Positions 53,701 through 61,381 of a DNA stretch of 64,000 nt are shown one piece after another. The stretch covers positions 1 through 64,000 of the forward strand of contig JAEWLC010000028.1 of NCBI GenBank assembly GCA_023393475.1, written 5' to 3'. The stretch is from Pseudomonadota bacterium. Its GTDB lineage: Bacteria; Pseudomonadota; Alphaproteobacteria; Rhizobiales; Devosiaceae. Each line of letters opens with the position of its first letter. The stretch's first letter is position 1. The notes beneath the pieces were generated by a model. It did not search any database. It saw nothing but the letters and a program-made list of their open reading frames with translations, and was not told where the DNA came from. The position numbers were made by a program, and so were the translations under genes.

Positions 53701-54287
53701 ACCAGCTGTTCGGCCGTACCATCCAGGTCTGGAACACCTGGCGGCGCACCCCTGCCTTCGCCAAGTCCCCGTGGCTGCTCGACTTTTTCGACCAGATCCG
53801 CTTCTTTCCGGTCAGCCATGACGAGTTGATGGAAGCCCGCGAAGGCTTTCCGCACGGGGCTTATCCGGTCCGGATCGAGGAGACGAAGCTCTCTTACGCC
53901 GACTACGCCGCGGACCTCGCCCGCAACGCCGACTCGATCGCCGCCTTCAACCACATGCGGCAATCGGCCTTCGAAGCCGAACGGCAGCGCTGGAAGGACG
54001 AAGGACTCGACAGCTTCGTCGCCGACGAGGGCGCAAGTGCTTCCGACACAAGCGAAATTCCGGCCGGGCATTTCGGCGTTTCGACGTCGGTGCCGGGCAA
54101 TATCTGGAAGATCCTGGTCGAGGACGGCGCCCATGTCGAAGCCGGCCAGCCAGTCGCCATCATCGAATCCATGAAGATGGAAATCACCGTCACCGCCCAC
54201 GCCGCTGGCGCCGTCCGCGACGTCCGCGCCGGTCCGGGCCGGAACGTCAAGACCGGCGACGTCATCATCGTACTCGAGGAGAACTGA
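50766..54287 (+). CDS. Biotin-dependent guanidine/urea carboxylase
   Basis: A 1173-residue multidomain carboxylase. Residues 1-450 are biotin carboxylase (IANRGEIAVRVIRTLKRMGI, ATP-grasp STAGGGGIGMS, VEVQLFGDGKG, EVNTRLQVEHPITE). Then come the KipA/AHS2-type domain (about 455-750, starting VIAPGAQSSLQELPGR) and the KipI/AHS1-type domain (to about 1030, with LGLGDVYLGAPVATPMDPRHR). A biotinyl domain with IESMKMEI ends the protein (biotin-accepting Lys1137). The riboswitch and CgdA/B neighbours argue that guanidine, not urea, is the main substrate: ATP and bicarbonate convert it to carboxyguanidine. Confidence 0.94.
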   Translation: MFQKVLIANRGEIAVRVIRTLKRMGIASVAVYSDADRFTKAVQLADEAVRLGPAPAAESYLDVDAVIAACKQTGAQAVHPGYGFLSENTNFARRLEAEGIAFIGPTPENIEAFGLKHTARELAKSSGVPLLPGTGLLATLDEALAAAETVGYPVMLKSTAGGGGIGMSLCADGAALTAAFEGVQRTARASFGDARVYLERFVSDARHVEVQLFGDGKGKVIALGERDCSLQRRNQKVVEETPAPGLSDATRSRLHEAAVKLGRAVGYRSAGTVEFIYDPVREEFYFLEVNTRLQVEHPITEAVFGIDLVEWMIRQAAGEDVVPATPLTPKGAAMEVRLYAEIPHANFQPSAGLLTEVEFGDARVDTWVETGTEVTSFYDPMLAKIIVAADDRPSAIEKLRTALAGTSVTGIETNLQYLRAIAASDLLASGKVATTALRSFAFTPDVIEVIAPGAQSSLQELPGRLGLWHVGVPPSGPMDEKSFRHANRLVGNTDETTALELTVSGPTLRFHAPATIALSGAVMPMRLGGTPLPHNEAIAVAAGQVLSIGTIEGPGQRSYLAISGGIAAPEVLGSRATFALGKFGGHATGTLRTGEVLHLARTPQSARPADDPAPLTREWEVGVLYGPHGAPDFFLTDDIETLFSTAYEVHFNSARTGVRLIGPAPKWARTDGGEAGLHPSNLHDNAYAIGAIDFTGDMPIILGPDGPSLGGFVCPAVMARDELWKLGQFKPGDTIRFVPVDRPGDKLAGPAIHRPSEAGSAIVGHSDNGPVPVVYRRQGDDNLLVEYGPMALDLALRLRVHLLMEAVQESPFIRSVDLTPGIRSLQIHYDSTEVKRDHLLGLLAEIEQSLPRPEEVTVPSRIVHLPLSWNDPQAQLAMTKYQELVRPNAPWCPDNIEFIRRINGLRDIDAVRKTIFDASYLVLGLGDVYLGAPVATPMDPRHRLVTTKYNPARTWTPENAVGIGGAYMCIYGMEGPGGYQLFGRTIQVWNTWRRTPAFAKSPWLLDFFDQIRFFPVSHDELMEAREGFPHGAYPVRIEETKLSYADYAADLARNADSIAAFNHMRQSAFEAERQRWKDEGLDSFVADEGASASDTSEIPAGHFGVSTSVPGNIWKILVEDGAHVEAGQPVAIIESMKMEITVTAHAAGAVRDVRAGPGRNVKTGDVIIVLEEN

Positions 54288-54289
54288 GC

Positions 54290-54703
54290 ATGTCCGACAC
54301 GCAGACCGACCTGTTGCCGATCGTCGTGGTCGGCGCCCACCTGAGCGGTTTGCCGCTCAATCCGCAGCTCACCTCGTCGGGCGGGCAGTTGCTGCGCGCC
54401 TGTCGCACCGCGCCGGATTACCGGCTCTTCGCCCTGCCCAACACTACGCCGCCGAAGCCCGGCATGGTGCGCGAGCCGGGCTTTGCCGGCCCCGGCCTCG
54501 AGGTCGAAGTCTGGTCGCTCCCCTCCGATGCCTTTGGCCGGTTCGTTGCAAATATCCCCGCGCCGCTCGGCGTTGGTAAGATCACCCTCGACGATGGCTC
54601 CGCGGTCTCGGGTTTCCTCTGCGAATCCCACGCCGTGGCCGAGGCAAGGGAGATCACGAGTTTTGGTGGCTGGCGGGCCTTCCTCGCGGACGCTGCGAAA
54701 TGA
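54290..54703 (+). CDS. Stand-alone allophanate hydrolase C-terminal domain
   Basis: A 137-residue protein matching only the small C-terminal domain of AtzF/Dur1 allophanate hydrolase, a gamma-glutamylcyclotransferase-like fold. Conserved letters include GAHLSGLPLNPQL, YRLFALP, PPKPGMVRE, VEVWSLP, IPAPLGVGKI, GFLCE and TSFGGWRAFL. The amidase-signature domain (Ser-Ser-Lys triad) that splits allophanate is absent here and from the rest of the window. In full enzymes this domain decarboxylates the amidase product. It is two bases after the carboxylase stop and ends the operon. Confidence 0.9.
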   Translation: MSDTQTDLLPIVVVGAHLSGLPLNPQLTSSGGQLLRACRTAPDYRLFALPNTTPPKPGMVREPGFAGPGLEVEVWSLPSDAFGRFVANIPAPLGVGKITLDDGSAVSGFLCESHAVAEAREITSFGGWRAFLADAAK

Positions 54704-55097
54704 GGCGGCTGTTGAGCGGCGCGGTATCCTGGCTCCTGGCAGCACTCCGCGATGGTGTCGCGGCCCGCAAGGGCCTGCGCTGGCCAGCATCGCGGCGGCA
54801 CTGAACGCATCGCGTTGCGGCGCCATTCAGCAAGGCAGGCACGAACAAAGAATCACATCCGACCGCGCCGAGCGAATTACCAGCGGCCGGATGCGTATAA
54901 CTGTGTTTAACTCTTGTTAACTTCTCTTGACGCCAGCAGCCTCGCATGGGGAATTGAAGAGACTGAGAGGTCCGACCGTTGGGGGCGGGCTTTCGTGTCT
55001 CTGAGTAGCTGTTGCGGCAATAGAGTAGACTGACACTTCCCGCGCGGAAGTGCATCTCGCCTGCAACCTGCTCGTCCGAAAGAAAGGCAGGGCTGTA
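54704..55097. other. Intergenic region between guanidine operon and secretin gene
   Basis: 394 bases with no convincing gene. The part after 54890 is relatively AT-rich (GTTTAACTCTTGTTAACTTC) and includes a TTGACG hexamer, so the secretin promoter is probably here. A perfect hairpin CACTTCC/GGAAGTG occupies 55034-55052, overlapping a possible GTG start at 55050. No terminator with a T-tract is visible for the guanidine operon. Confidence 0.5.
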
Positions 55098-57320
55098 TTG
55101 GGGACGCCGCTGCAACATCGTCAGCCACACGCGGGCCGCAAGGCAATTCTTGCTTGCGTGCTACTAGGGCTTTTCCTGCCGATTGTTGCGGCTTGCTCGA
55201 GCCTGTCGCCGACTGGATTTGGCGGTGTTGCGCGCCCCCGGCTCGAGAACGGTGAAGCCGAGCGCCGCGGGCCGATCATCAACGAAGCCGCCTTCAACAA
55301 TGCCGCGATCCAGCAGACGCTGGCCCCTTATTCCGGTTTCGTCGGGCAGGTGCGGGTCAATTATGAAGGCGACCGCCGCGTGGTCGAGAGCGACCTGCGC
55401 GACCTGAGCAGCATTGCTTCGTCGGACTTCGATCCCAACGAGACCGTCTCGGTCAATTTCACCGATGCCTCGCTGAGCTTTATCCTCAAACAGCTCCTGC
55501 GCGGCGCGTTGCGTGTCGACTACATCGCGCCCGACGGCCTGCCGACGGGGATCAATTTCCGCATCGAGACGCCGCTGCCGAAGAGCCGGGTTGTCCAGGT
55601 CGTGCGCGATCTGCTGGCCCGCAACAACCTCGTCATGCGCCTCATCAACGGCGTGTACCAGATTGGCCCGGCCGAGCTGATCCAGTCGCTGCAGGCAAAC
55701 TCCAACCTTGGGCGCCCCGGCGACGACGCGACCAAGATCATCGACCTCGGCACCAACAATGCGCCGCAGGTGGTCGCCATCGCCTCGCAGCTGCTGCCGC
55801 AGGACGTGAGCGTCATGGTGTCGAGCTCGTCCGACAAGGTCGTGGTCCGCGCCAACCAGAACGACATCGGCTCCGTCGAGGCGATGCTGCGGCAACTGTC
55901 GCAGATGGCGGTCGGCAGCGACCAGGTGGCGATCATTCCGCTGCGCCGGAGCGCGCCGGAAGCGGTGGCCGCGCAGCTCAGCCAGTTCTACGGCGACCTC
56001 ATCGGCGAGGGCAGTGACGCGCGGGTTTCGATCATTCCACTTCAGAACCAGCAGGCGGTGCTTGTCGGAACTTCCGATCCGGCCCTAATGCGCGGTGTGC
56101 AGCAGCTGGCCCAGCAACTCGACCGGTCGGTGACCGATGCGAGCGAGCTGCGCGTGGTGGCGCTCACCCATCGCAAGGCCGCCGAGCTGGTACCCCAGCT
56201 GGTGCAGCTCTTCGGCTCCACCGCCGCCCTGCCGGCGCCTACCGAGACGGCCCCCAGCGGCCCGACGACCGGCGTGAGGTCACGCCTCACCGTTCCGGGC
56301 GCGACCCCCCAGACGGACAATGCGGATGGCACCGCCCTCTCGGTGCCGATGCCCGCCGATGCCCTTGCCGGCGGCGAAGGCGGCGGCGGGAATGGTCCGT
56401 TCACGGCGTCGACCACCGCAGCACCGCAGTCGGGCGAGACGCGCATCGTTGCTGACGAACGCACCAATGCCATCCTCGTCTTCTCGACCTACTCGGTTTA
56501 CAAGCGTGTCCGCGAAATGGCGCTGACGCTCGACGTCGCCCAGGCGCAGGTGATCATCGAAGCCACCGTGCTCGAGGTCGAACTCAACGAGACGATCGAG
56601 ACCGGCGTCCAGTTCTTCCTGCAGGCGCGTGGATTTGCCATGGGCTCGGGCATCCCGGCTGGCGCAAATACCGCCGCACGCGGCGGCATGGCGGGGTTCA
56701 CGGGTACGATCGGCGATGTCAGCGTCGACGCCGTGGTCAAGGCGCTGCGGCAGGTGACCGATCTCAAGGTCGTTTCTTCGCCCTACCTGACCGTGGTCGA
56801 CGGCCAGCCGGCACGGCTCGTGATCGGCGACCAGATTCCCTTCGCGACCAGCGAGCAGACGTCGTCCAATACCGGTGGCACGACGGTCACCCGCAATGTC
56901 GAAATCCTCGATACCGGCGTCGTGCTGCAGATCACGCCGCGCATCCACGCCAACAACGCGGTCGACCTGACGATCGTGCAGTCGGTATCGACGCCCTCAT
57001 CCAAGGACGGCACGAACCTGACGCCGGTCGTCGCGACGCGCGACATCTCCTCGCAGATCCTCGCGCAGTCGGGGCGTACGCTGCTGCTCGGCGGCATGAT
57101 CCAGGATCGACAGGAGCTTACCCAAGAGGGGGTCAATGGCCTCGACGAGATGCCGCTGATCGGTGGCTTGTTCCGCCAGAACAAGGGCATGGCCAAGCGC
57201 ACCGAACTTCTGGTGCTGATCACGCCACGCGTGGTGCGCAGTTCGTCGGAAATCGAGAACATCACCCGCCTGCTGCAAAGCTCGCAGCTGCCGTCCGGCG
57301 GCCCGGTCTACAAGGACTGA
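55098..57320 (+). CDS. Lipoprotein secretin (GspD/SctC superfamily)
   Basis: About 740 residues from TTG 55098, which has AGGCAGGG upstream (GTG 55050 is an alternative). A lipoprotein signal ends at the lipobox VAAC (Cys33). N0 spans about 90-180 (VSVNFTDASLSFILKQLLRG), followed by N1, N2 and N3 repeats to about 520 with a Gly/Pro/Thr-rich linker, as in GspD. The C-terminal secretin domain has VSSPYLTVVDGQPARLVIGDQ, VVLQITPRI, LLLGGMIQ and LPLIGGLFR-like (MPLIGGLFRQ). It forms an outer-membrane ring. The neighbours are type III-like rather than type II genes, so it may be the SctC of that system. Confidence 0.88.
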   Translation: MGTPLQHRQPHAGRKAILACVLLGLFLPIVAACSSLSPTGFGGVARPRLENGEAERRGPIINEAAFNNAAIQQTLAPYSGFVGQVRVNYEGDRRVVESDLRDLSSIASSDFDPNETVSVNFTDASLSFILKQLLRGALRVDYIAPDGLPTGINFRIETPLPKSRVVQVVRDLLARNNLVMRLINGVYQIGPAELIQSLQANSNLGRPGDDATKIIDLGTNNAPQVVAIASQLLPQDVSVMVSSSSDKVVVRANQNDIGSVEAMLRQLSQMAVGSDQVAIIPLRRSAPEAVAAQLSQFYGDLIGEGSDARVSIIPLQNQQAVLVGTSDPALMRGVQQLAQQLDRSVTDASELRVVALTHRKAAELVPQLVQLFGSTAALPAPTETAPSGPTTGVRSRLTVPGATPQTDNADGTALSVPMPADALAGGEGGGGNGPFTASTTAAPQSGETRIVADERTNAILVFSTYSVYKRVREMALTLDVAQAQVIIEATVLEVELNETIETGVQFFLQARGFAMGSGIPAGANTAARGGMAGFTGTIGDVSVDAVVKALRQVTDLKVVSSPYLTVVDGQPARLVIGDQIPFATSEQTSSNTGGTTVTRNVEILDTGVVLQITPRIHANNAVDLTIVQSVSTPSSKDGTNLTPVVATRDISSQILAQSGRTLLLGGMIQDRQELTQEGVNGLDEMPLIGGLFRQNKGMAKRTELLVLITPRVVRSSSEIENITRLLQSSQLPSGGPVYKD

Positions 57321-57366
57321 TGCAGAGGGGTGACGTAGAAGTCCGCGTTGCCACCCACCCACCACT

Positions 57367-57458
57367 GTCATTCTCGCGAAAGCGGGAACCTAGTGGGATG
57401 CAGCAACGATCGCGGATACCGACAGCTCGCACTGGGTTCCCGCTTTCGCGGGAATGAC
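57367..57458. repeat. Long REP-like inverted repeat between convergent genes
   Basis: The left arm GTCATTCTCGCGAAAGCGGG plus AACC (57367-57390) pairs with the right arm (57435-57458) at 23 of 24 positions. The arm core is itself a dyad (CGCGAAAGCG). It lies between the secretin gene and the SctD-like gene, which converge on it, and may serve as a bidirectional terminator. Confidence 0.75.
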
Positions 57459-57529
57459 GCCGGCGTTTGAAGCGGGCGTAGAAGGAAAATCTGCCCAGTT
57501 CAGCGCCGCTCGTCCGCCGATACCCTGTC

Positions 57530-59650
57530 CTACTGGGTGCGCCAGTTGAGGCGGGAATCGAAGACGTAGGTCGAATAGCCGTCGTCGCGCTGGAAGGCGG
57601 CGCCCAATTCACCGACGAGCAGCAGCCGGCTCGACTCGTCGGGGGCCGCGCCCTCGCCCATCTTCACGCCGGCGCGGGTCTGGATATAGCGGTCGCCGGC
57701 CGTGTTCACACCGGCGACCTCGATGGGAAAACTCCCCATGTCGCGAGCGATATAGGCCACGAAATTGGGGTTGCGCGACACCTCGTAGAGATAAGGCGAC
57801 TGCAGGACGCCACCCGCAGCCTCGGTCGCGCAGGCGGCGGTCCATTGCGGGCTGAGCGCCGCCTCGAGCACCAGGGCCTGGGTTGAGCGATCGAGGTCGA
57901 CCAGCGAAAGCTCGCGCGAGACGCTGAGGAGATCGAGCCAGAACAGCGCGCCCGTCACCGTGGAGCGGTTGAGGCGGGAATTGTGCCAGCACGGATCGTA
58001 GCTGCCGGCCTTCGGCACTGCGCCCGCGAGCATCGGCGCATAGCGCTTCGCCAGCGGCTGTGCGGGGCCGGCGAGGCTGGAGCTCTCCAGCCGGGCGAGA
58101 TCGGCCACGAGAGAGGCGGCTGCCGACGAATTGCCCAGCGAGCCGTCGCGCCAGCGCGTCACCAGTTCGCGCCCAAGCAAGCCGGGGTCAGTCGGCAGAT
58201 CGAGTGGGCCAGCGCTGGCTGAACTGTCATCCGCAGTCGCGGTGTCGTCCTTGGGCAGCGGGGAGGGCGGATCGAGGTCTTCTTCGACCGGTGGAAGACC
58301 GAGGAGGCCTGCGACATCAATCCCCTCGCGCTCTTCCCTCGGTTCCGTCGTGCGCGTCTCGGCGCTCTCTTCAAGCTGCCGTGAAATCTCATTGGCGAAG
58401 ACGTCTGCGAGTTCGAAGCTGCCGTTCTGCAGCCGCTGCAGATCGATGGCGACATCTCCGCTCGAGACTGTTCCGGGCCCGAGATAGAGCGCGGTCTGGG
58501 GTTGCTCTGCGCCGGCGACGATGGTCGTTCCGGGGCTCTGCAGTTGCACGAACGAGCGCAGCGCGATGATCGGCGCAAACTGCCTCGCGTAGGACTGGAG
58601 GAACCCCGCCCAGGCGTCGATCTTTTCCGTGGGCAGCGCGCCGGTCGCTTCGAGCAGTTGGCCATCGATGCGAAGCAGGACCAGCGGCTTGATCTGGGCC
58701 CGGTCGGCCAGCCCCTCGACATCGGCAAGCAGGGTTGTGGACGTGCGGATCTGCGAGTCCACCGAAGCAAGCCCGGGGACCTGCTCCTTGACCATCTCGA
58801 CCAGGGTATTGGCCCGATCGGGATCGAGGATCACGCCGGTCAGCGTCAGCACCCCAACGGGCGACAGGTCGAACTCGATGCCGGCACTTTCCGATTCCAG
58901 CAGGCTCGCCACCCCTTCGCGGATCGTCGAGAGGACGGTGAGGCGGGTACGGACGGGGACGCCCGTCGCCTGCACCGCGGCAATGACGCCGCGCCGCTGC
59001 GCCGCATCATCGACGTAGCCGGTCAGCGACAGGCTGCGGTCCAGCTCCTCGGTCAGGGTCAGCCGCGAGCGGAAGTCGAAGCCGGCCAGCGCCTCCTCGA
59101 CGATCGAGAGGTTGGTGCGAACCGCCTCCTCTTCGGGCTTGGCTGCCTGCGGCGCGTTCAGTGTTGCAACTGCTACGCCAGCTGCGATCGCCCCGAGGGG
59201 AATCGCGACGGCCAGCGCCACCGGCCAGCGCCAGCGCGGCTTTTCGGTTTTCGGCTTGCGCGGCTTGGGATCGGCATAGATCCCACCGGGATCATCGCGC
59301 TCGGCATCGGTGATGCTGGCCCAGTTGGCGACGCGGGGGCCGAGCGCGAAGCGCGTGGTGCCCACCGTCACGATATCGAGCGGCTCGATATCGACCGGCG
59401 CGGCGCCCGCCTCGAGGACGATGCCATTCCGGGTGCGCAACTGGCCGGCGCCACCGGCGATCTGCATCGTGCCGGCGCGGATCGACAGGCGCGCATGAGC
59501 CGGCTTCAGGCTCACGTCGAAGAACTGGATGTCGTCGTCGTCGCCCGAGCCGAGCGTGTACTCGCCATCGCGCAACGCGATATCGACGCCCGCCTGGACG
59601 CCGCTCAGAATCTTGAGAATGACCCCCGCAGGATCTATGGCGTCCACCAT
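57530..59650 (-). CDS. FHA-domain inner-membrane ring protein, SctD/YscD-like, with long C-terminal extension
   Basis: 706 residues from ATG 59650 (TTG 59662 also possible). An N-terminal FHA-like domain (residues 1-95: LKILSGVQAGVDIALRDGEY, then IEPLDIVTVGTTRFALG) is followed by one transmembrane segment (WPVALAVAIPLGAIAAGVAV, about 140-165). Several periplasmic ring-building repeats follow (GVLTLTGVILDPDRANTLVEMVK type), which is the SctD layout. After about residue 420 there is an acidic Pro-rich linker and a 220-residue C-terminal domain not typical of SctD (usually about 400 residues). It is convergent with the secretin, its likely partner. Confidence 0.8.
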   Translation of the reverse strand: MVDAIDPAGVILKILSGVQAGVDIALRDGEYTLGSGDDDDIQFFDVSLKPAHARLSIRAGTMQIAGGAGQLRTRNGIVLEAGAAPVDIEPLDIVTVGTTRFALGPRVANWASITDAERDDPGGIYADPKPRKPKTEKPRWRWPVALAVAIPLGAIAAGVAVATLNAPQAAKPEEEAVRTNLSIVEEALAGFDFRSRLTLTEELDRSLSLTGYVDDAAQRRGVIAAVQATGVPVRTRLTVLSTIREGVASLLESESAGIEFDLSPVGVLTLTGVILDPDRANTLVEMVKEQVPGLASVDSQIRTSTTLLADVEGLADRAQIKPLVLLRIDGQLLEATGALPTEKIDAWAGFLQSYARQFAPIIALRSFVQLQSPGTTIVAGAEQPQTALYLGPGTVSSGDVAIDLQRLQNGSFELADVFANEISRQLEESAETRTTEPREEREGIDVAGLLGLPPVEEDLDPPSPLPKDDTATADDSSASAGPLDLPTDPGLLGRELVTRWRDGSLGNSSAAASLVADLARLESSSLAGPAQPLAKRYAPMLAGAVPKAGSYDPCWHNSRLNRSTVTGALFWLDLLSVSRELSLVDLDRSTQALVLEAALSPQWTAACATEAAGGVLQSPYLYEVSRNPNFVAYIARDMGSFPIEVAGVNTAGDRYIQTRAGVKMGEGAAPDESSRLLLVGELGAAFQRDDGYSTYVFDSRLNWRTQ

Positions 59651-59855
59651 AACCAGCCCCAACAGTCGCGCAGCTGCGTCCTGCGCTTCGTCAACTTCAG
59701 CGCTACCGGATTTTGCCGCGAATCAACAGTGTTTTTCCCGAGATTCGCATCTGTTCATCCACCGCCCGCGACATCGTTGCACAGGTGCGCCGCCGGACAC
59801 TTCTGAGCGTTGCGAAGTTTCGGTAATGGGGTGAAGATGCCGCCGCCGTGACTGT

Positions 59856-60614
59856 ATGGTGGATTGGGATTCGCCAGCGGCATCTTTGGGGCGCAAGATT
59901 TACAGCCGGCTGAGCACATTGCCGCACTTTCGCACGTCAAGCTTCGGCAGCCTCGATGCAGAGGCGGAGGCCGCGCTAGACGCCGCGACCACGCATCGCC
60001 TGCTTGGCCCGAACGAGTTCGTCTACCTGCAGGACGACGACGCGAGCCATCTCTACTTTGTCCGGTCCGGACACGTGCGGCTCTCCTACCTCCTCGAGGA
60101 TGGCTCGCCGATCCTCTTCGGGGTGTTGCCGGCCGGGCAGAGTTTCGGTGAGCTGGGCATTTTCGAGGACGGCCAGCACGCCGACATGGCCACCTCGATC
60201 GGCACCAGCTCGGTCTACTGCATACCGGCGGGAACGTTTCGGTCGCTGCGCGCGCGCTATCCGGCGCTGGGCGAAGCACTGGCGCGCACGGTGGCGAAGC
60301 GCTACCGCTCCTACATCCTCTTGACCCGGACTCTTGGGCTCAAGACACTTCAGGCCCGCCTGTCGCAATGCCTGTTGCGCGTCGCCGACGGCCTGGGCGA
60401 CCGGGCCGACAGTTCTGGCCGACAGGTGCTGCAGGTCGGGGCCTTCGTGACGCAATCCGACCTCGGCTTGATGGCGCGCGGGGCGCGCGGCAATGTGAAC
60501 CGTGCGCTCAAGCTCTGGGAGCGGGAAGGCTGGATCGCCATTCGCGACCGCAACATCCTTATTCTCGACCGAGACTGCCTCGAAGCCATCGCGCTCGACG
60601 ATGGCTTGGCCTGA
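59856..60614 (+). CDS. Crp/Fnr-family transcriptional regulator
   Basis: A 252-residue regulator. The N-terminal cyclic-nucleotide-binding-like beta-roll (LLGPNEFVYLQDDDASHLYFV; LPAGQSFGELGIFEDG) leads through a dimer helix to a Crp-type winged helix (FVTQSDLGLMARGARGNVNRALKLWEREGWI in outline, about 190-230). It lacks the N-terminal Cys cluster of FNR. The FGELGIF segment resembles the cAMP-pocket loop. It is divergent from the SctD-like gene and 20 bases upstream of the small type III-like genes, so it probably regulates this locus. Confidence 0.92.
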   Translation: MVDWDSPAASLGRKIYSRLSTLPHFRTSSFGSLDAEAEAALDAATTHRLLGPNEFVYLQDDDASHLYFVRSGHVRLSYLLEDGSPILFGVLPAGQSFGELGIFEDGQHADMATSIGTSSVYCIPAGTFRSLRARYPALGEALARTVAKRYRSYILLTRTLGLKTLQARLSQCLLRVADGLGDRADSSGRQVLQVGAFVTQSDLGLMARGARGNVNRALKLWEREGWIAIRDRNILILDRDCLEAIALDDGLA

Positions 60615-60633
60615 TACTGAAAGAGAGAACCTG

Positions 60634-60924
60634 ATGGATCAGGAAACTGGTGCAGAGACTTTCGACTTCACCGACCTGGGTGAGAAACTGCGCGGTCCCG
60701 ACGGCCCTAACATTGCCGCCGCCAGCATCGCGCGAATCGCTCAACTTAAGAACGACGTCGCTGCAAAGCGCGCTTCGGGGCTTTCGCCGAGCGAATACGA
60801 GCGTCATTCGGCACTTCTTGACGCGCTTGCCGCCGCAGAGTCTGTCGTGGTACGAATTTCATCACTCATGATTGTACATCCGGGCACGCCCGCAGGTTTG
60901 TCGCCCGACAGCAAGGGGGAATGA
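60634..60924 (+). CDS. Small helical protein, YscE/EscE-like needle co-chaperone candidate
   Basis: A 96-residue acidic protein. Central helices ASIARIAQLKNDVAAKRASG and LSPSEYERHSALLDALAAAE resemble the helical hairpin of EscE/YscE/SsaE co-chaperones (pattern Gly-Leu-Ser-Pro-x-x-Tyr then an Ala-rich helix). It sits directly before the needle-like gene with a one-base gap, the position expected of a needle co-chaperone. The match is by pattern only; confidence in the role is moderate, while confidence that it is a gene is higher. Confidence 0.6.
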   Translation: MDQETGAETFDFTDLGEKLRGPDGPNIAAASIARIAQLKNDVAAKRASGLSPSEYERHSALLDALAAAESVVVRISSLMIVHPGTPAGLSPDSKGE

Positions 60925-60925
60925 C

Positions 60926-61237
60926 ATGGCTAATACAGTAGCTACCTGGAACAACCAGCTCGTCGGTGGAGAGGTTGGCTGGACGCCGGACCCGGCGACT
61001 TACACCAACAAGAATGGCTTCGACCTGATCTGGCGGCAGAAAGAGCTGCAGGCACAGATGGAGGGGGTCGAAGCGGACATCCGTGAGATCGAGGCCAACG
61101 CCAACCTGTCCGACACCGAGAAGATGTTCTCGATGCAGATGGCGATGAACACCTGGTCGGCGATCAGCAACCTGCGCACCAACATGCTGAAGACGGTCGC
61201 GGACACGCTCAAGTCGATCGCACGCAACGTCGCCTGA
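60926..61237 (+). CDS. Type III secretion needle subunit candidate (SctF/YscF-like)
   Basis: A 103-residue helical protein with no signal peptide. The C-terminal half (MQMAMNTWSAISNLRTNML, then KTVADTLKSIARNVA) mirrors the needle-protein pattern of YscF/PrgI: a helix with an aromatic-Ser-Asn run, then a Lys/Asp helix ending near the C-terminus. The N-terminal half is polar with several Trp residues. It has a good ribosome site (AAGGGGGAATGAC) and is followed by a strong Rho-independent terminator, which fits a highly expressed structural subunit. Confidence 0.68.
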   Translation: MANTVATWNNQLVGGEVGWTPDPATYTNKNGFDLIWRQKELQAQMEGVEADIREIEANANLSDTEKMFSMQMAMNTWSAISNLRTNMLKTVADTLKSIARNVA

Positions 61238-61259
61238 TAGCTGGCGTCGAGCAATTTGG

Positions 61260-61291
61260 GGCACATCCGCCGGAAGCGGGTGTGCCTTTTT
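61260..61291 (+). terminator. Rho-independent terminator after the needle gene
   Basis: GGCACATCCGC and GCGGGTGTGCC (61260-61270 with 61276-61286) form an 11-base stem with one weak pair and a 5-base loop, followed at once by TTTTTGTT. This is the clearest intrinsic terminator in the window. It separates the needle transcript from the gatekeeper gene. Confidence 0.85.
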
Positions 61292-61381
61292 GTTGTTCCG
61301 CGCGGTGCGCTGTCACGTAAGTGACTCTCCACCAGGGGTGGCGTGCTAGCGTCGCCGGTATCCACAGTTCCGGGCGAGACC

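Noticed and set aside
50766..54287. Calling the enzyme a plain urea carboxylase
   Set aside because: Homology alone would allow this, but the guanidine riboswitch and CgdA/B-type genes make guanidine the more likely substrate; I could not verify the substrate-discriminating residue without an alignment.
54700..54804. 34-codon frame after the allophanate hydrolase domain gene
   Set aside because: No ribosome-binding site, no recognisable similarity and biased Arg/Leu/Ala composition; not called as a gene.
54903..54920. TTAA-N6-TTAA near 54.9 kb as a CtrA site
   Set aside because: The spacing is six rather than the consensus seven bases, and nothing else supports it.
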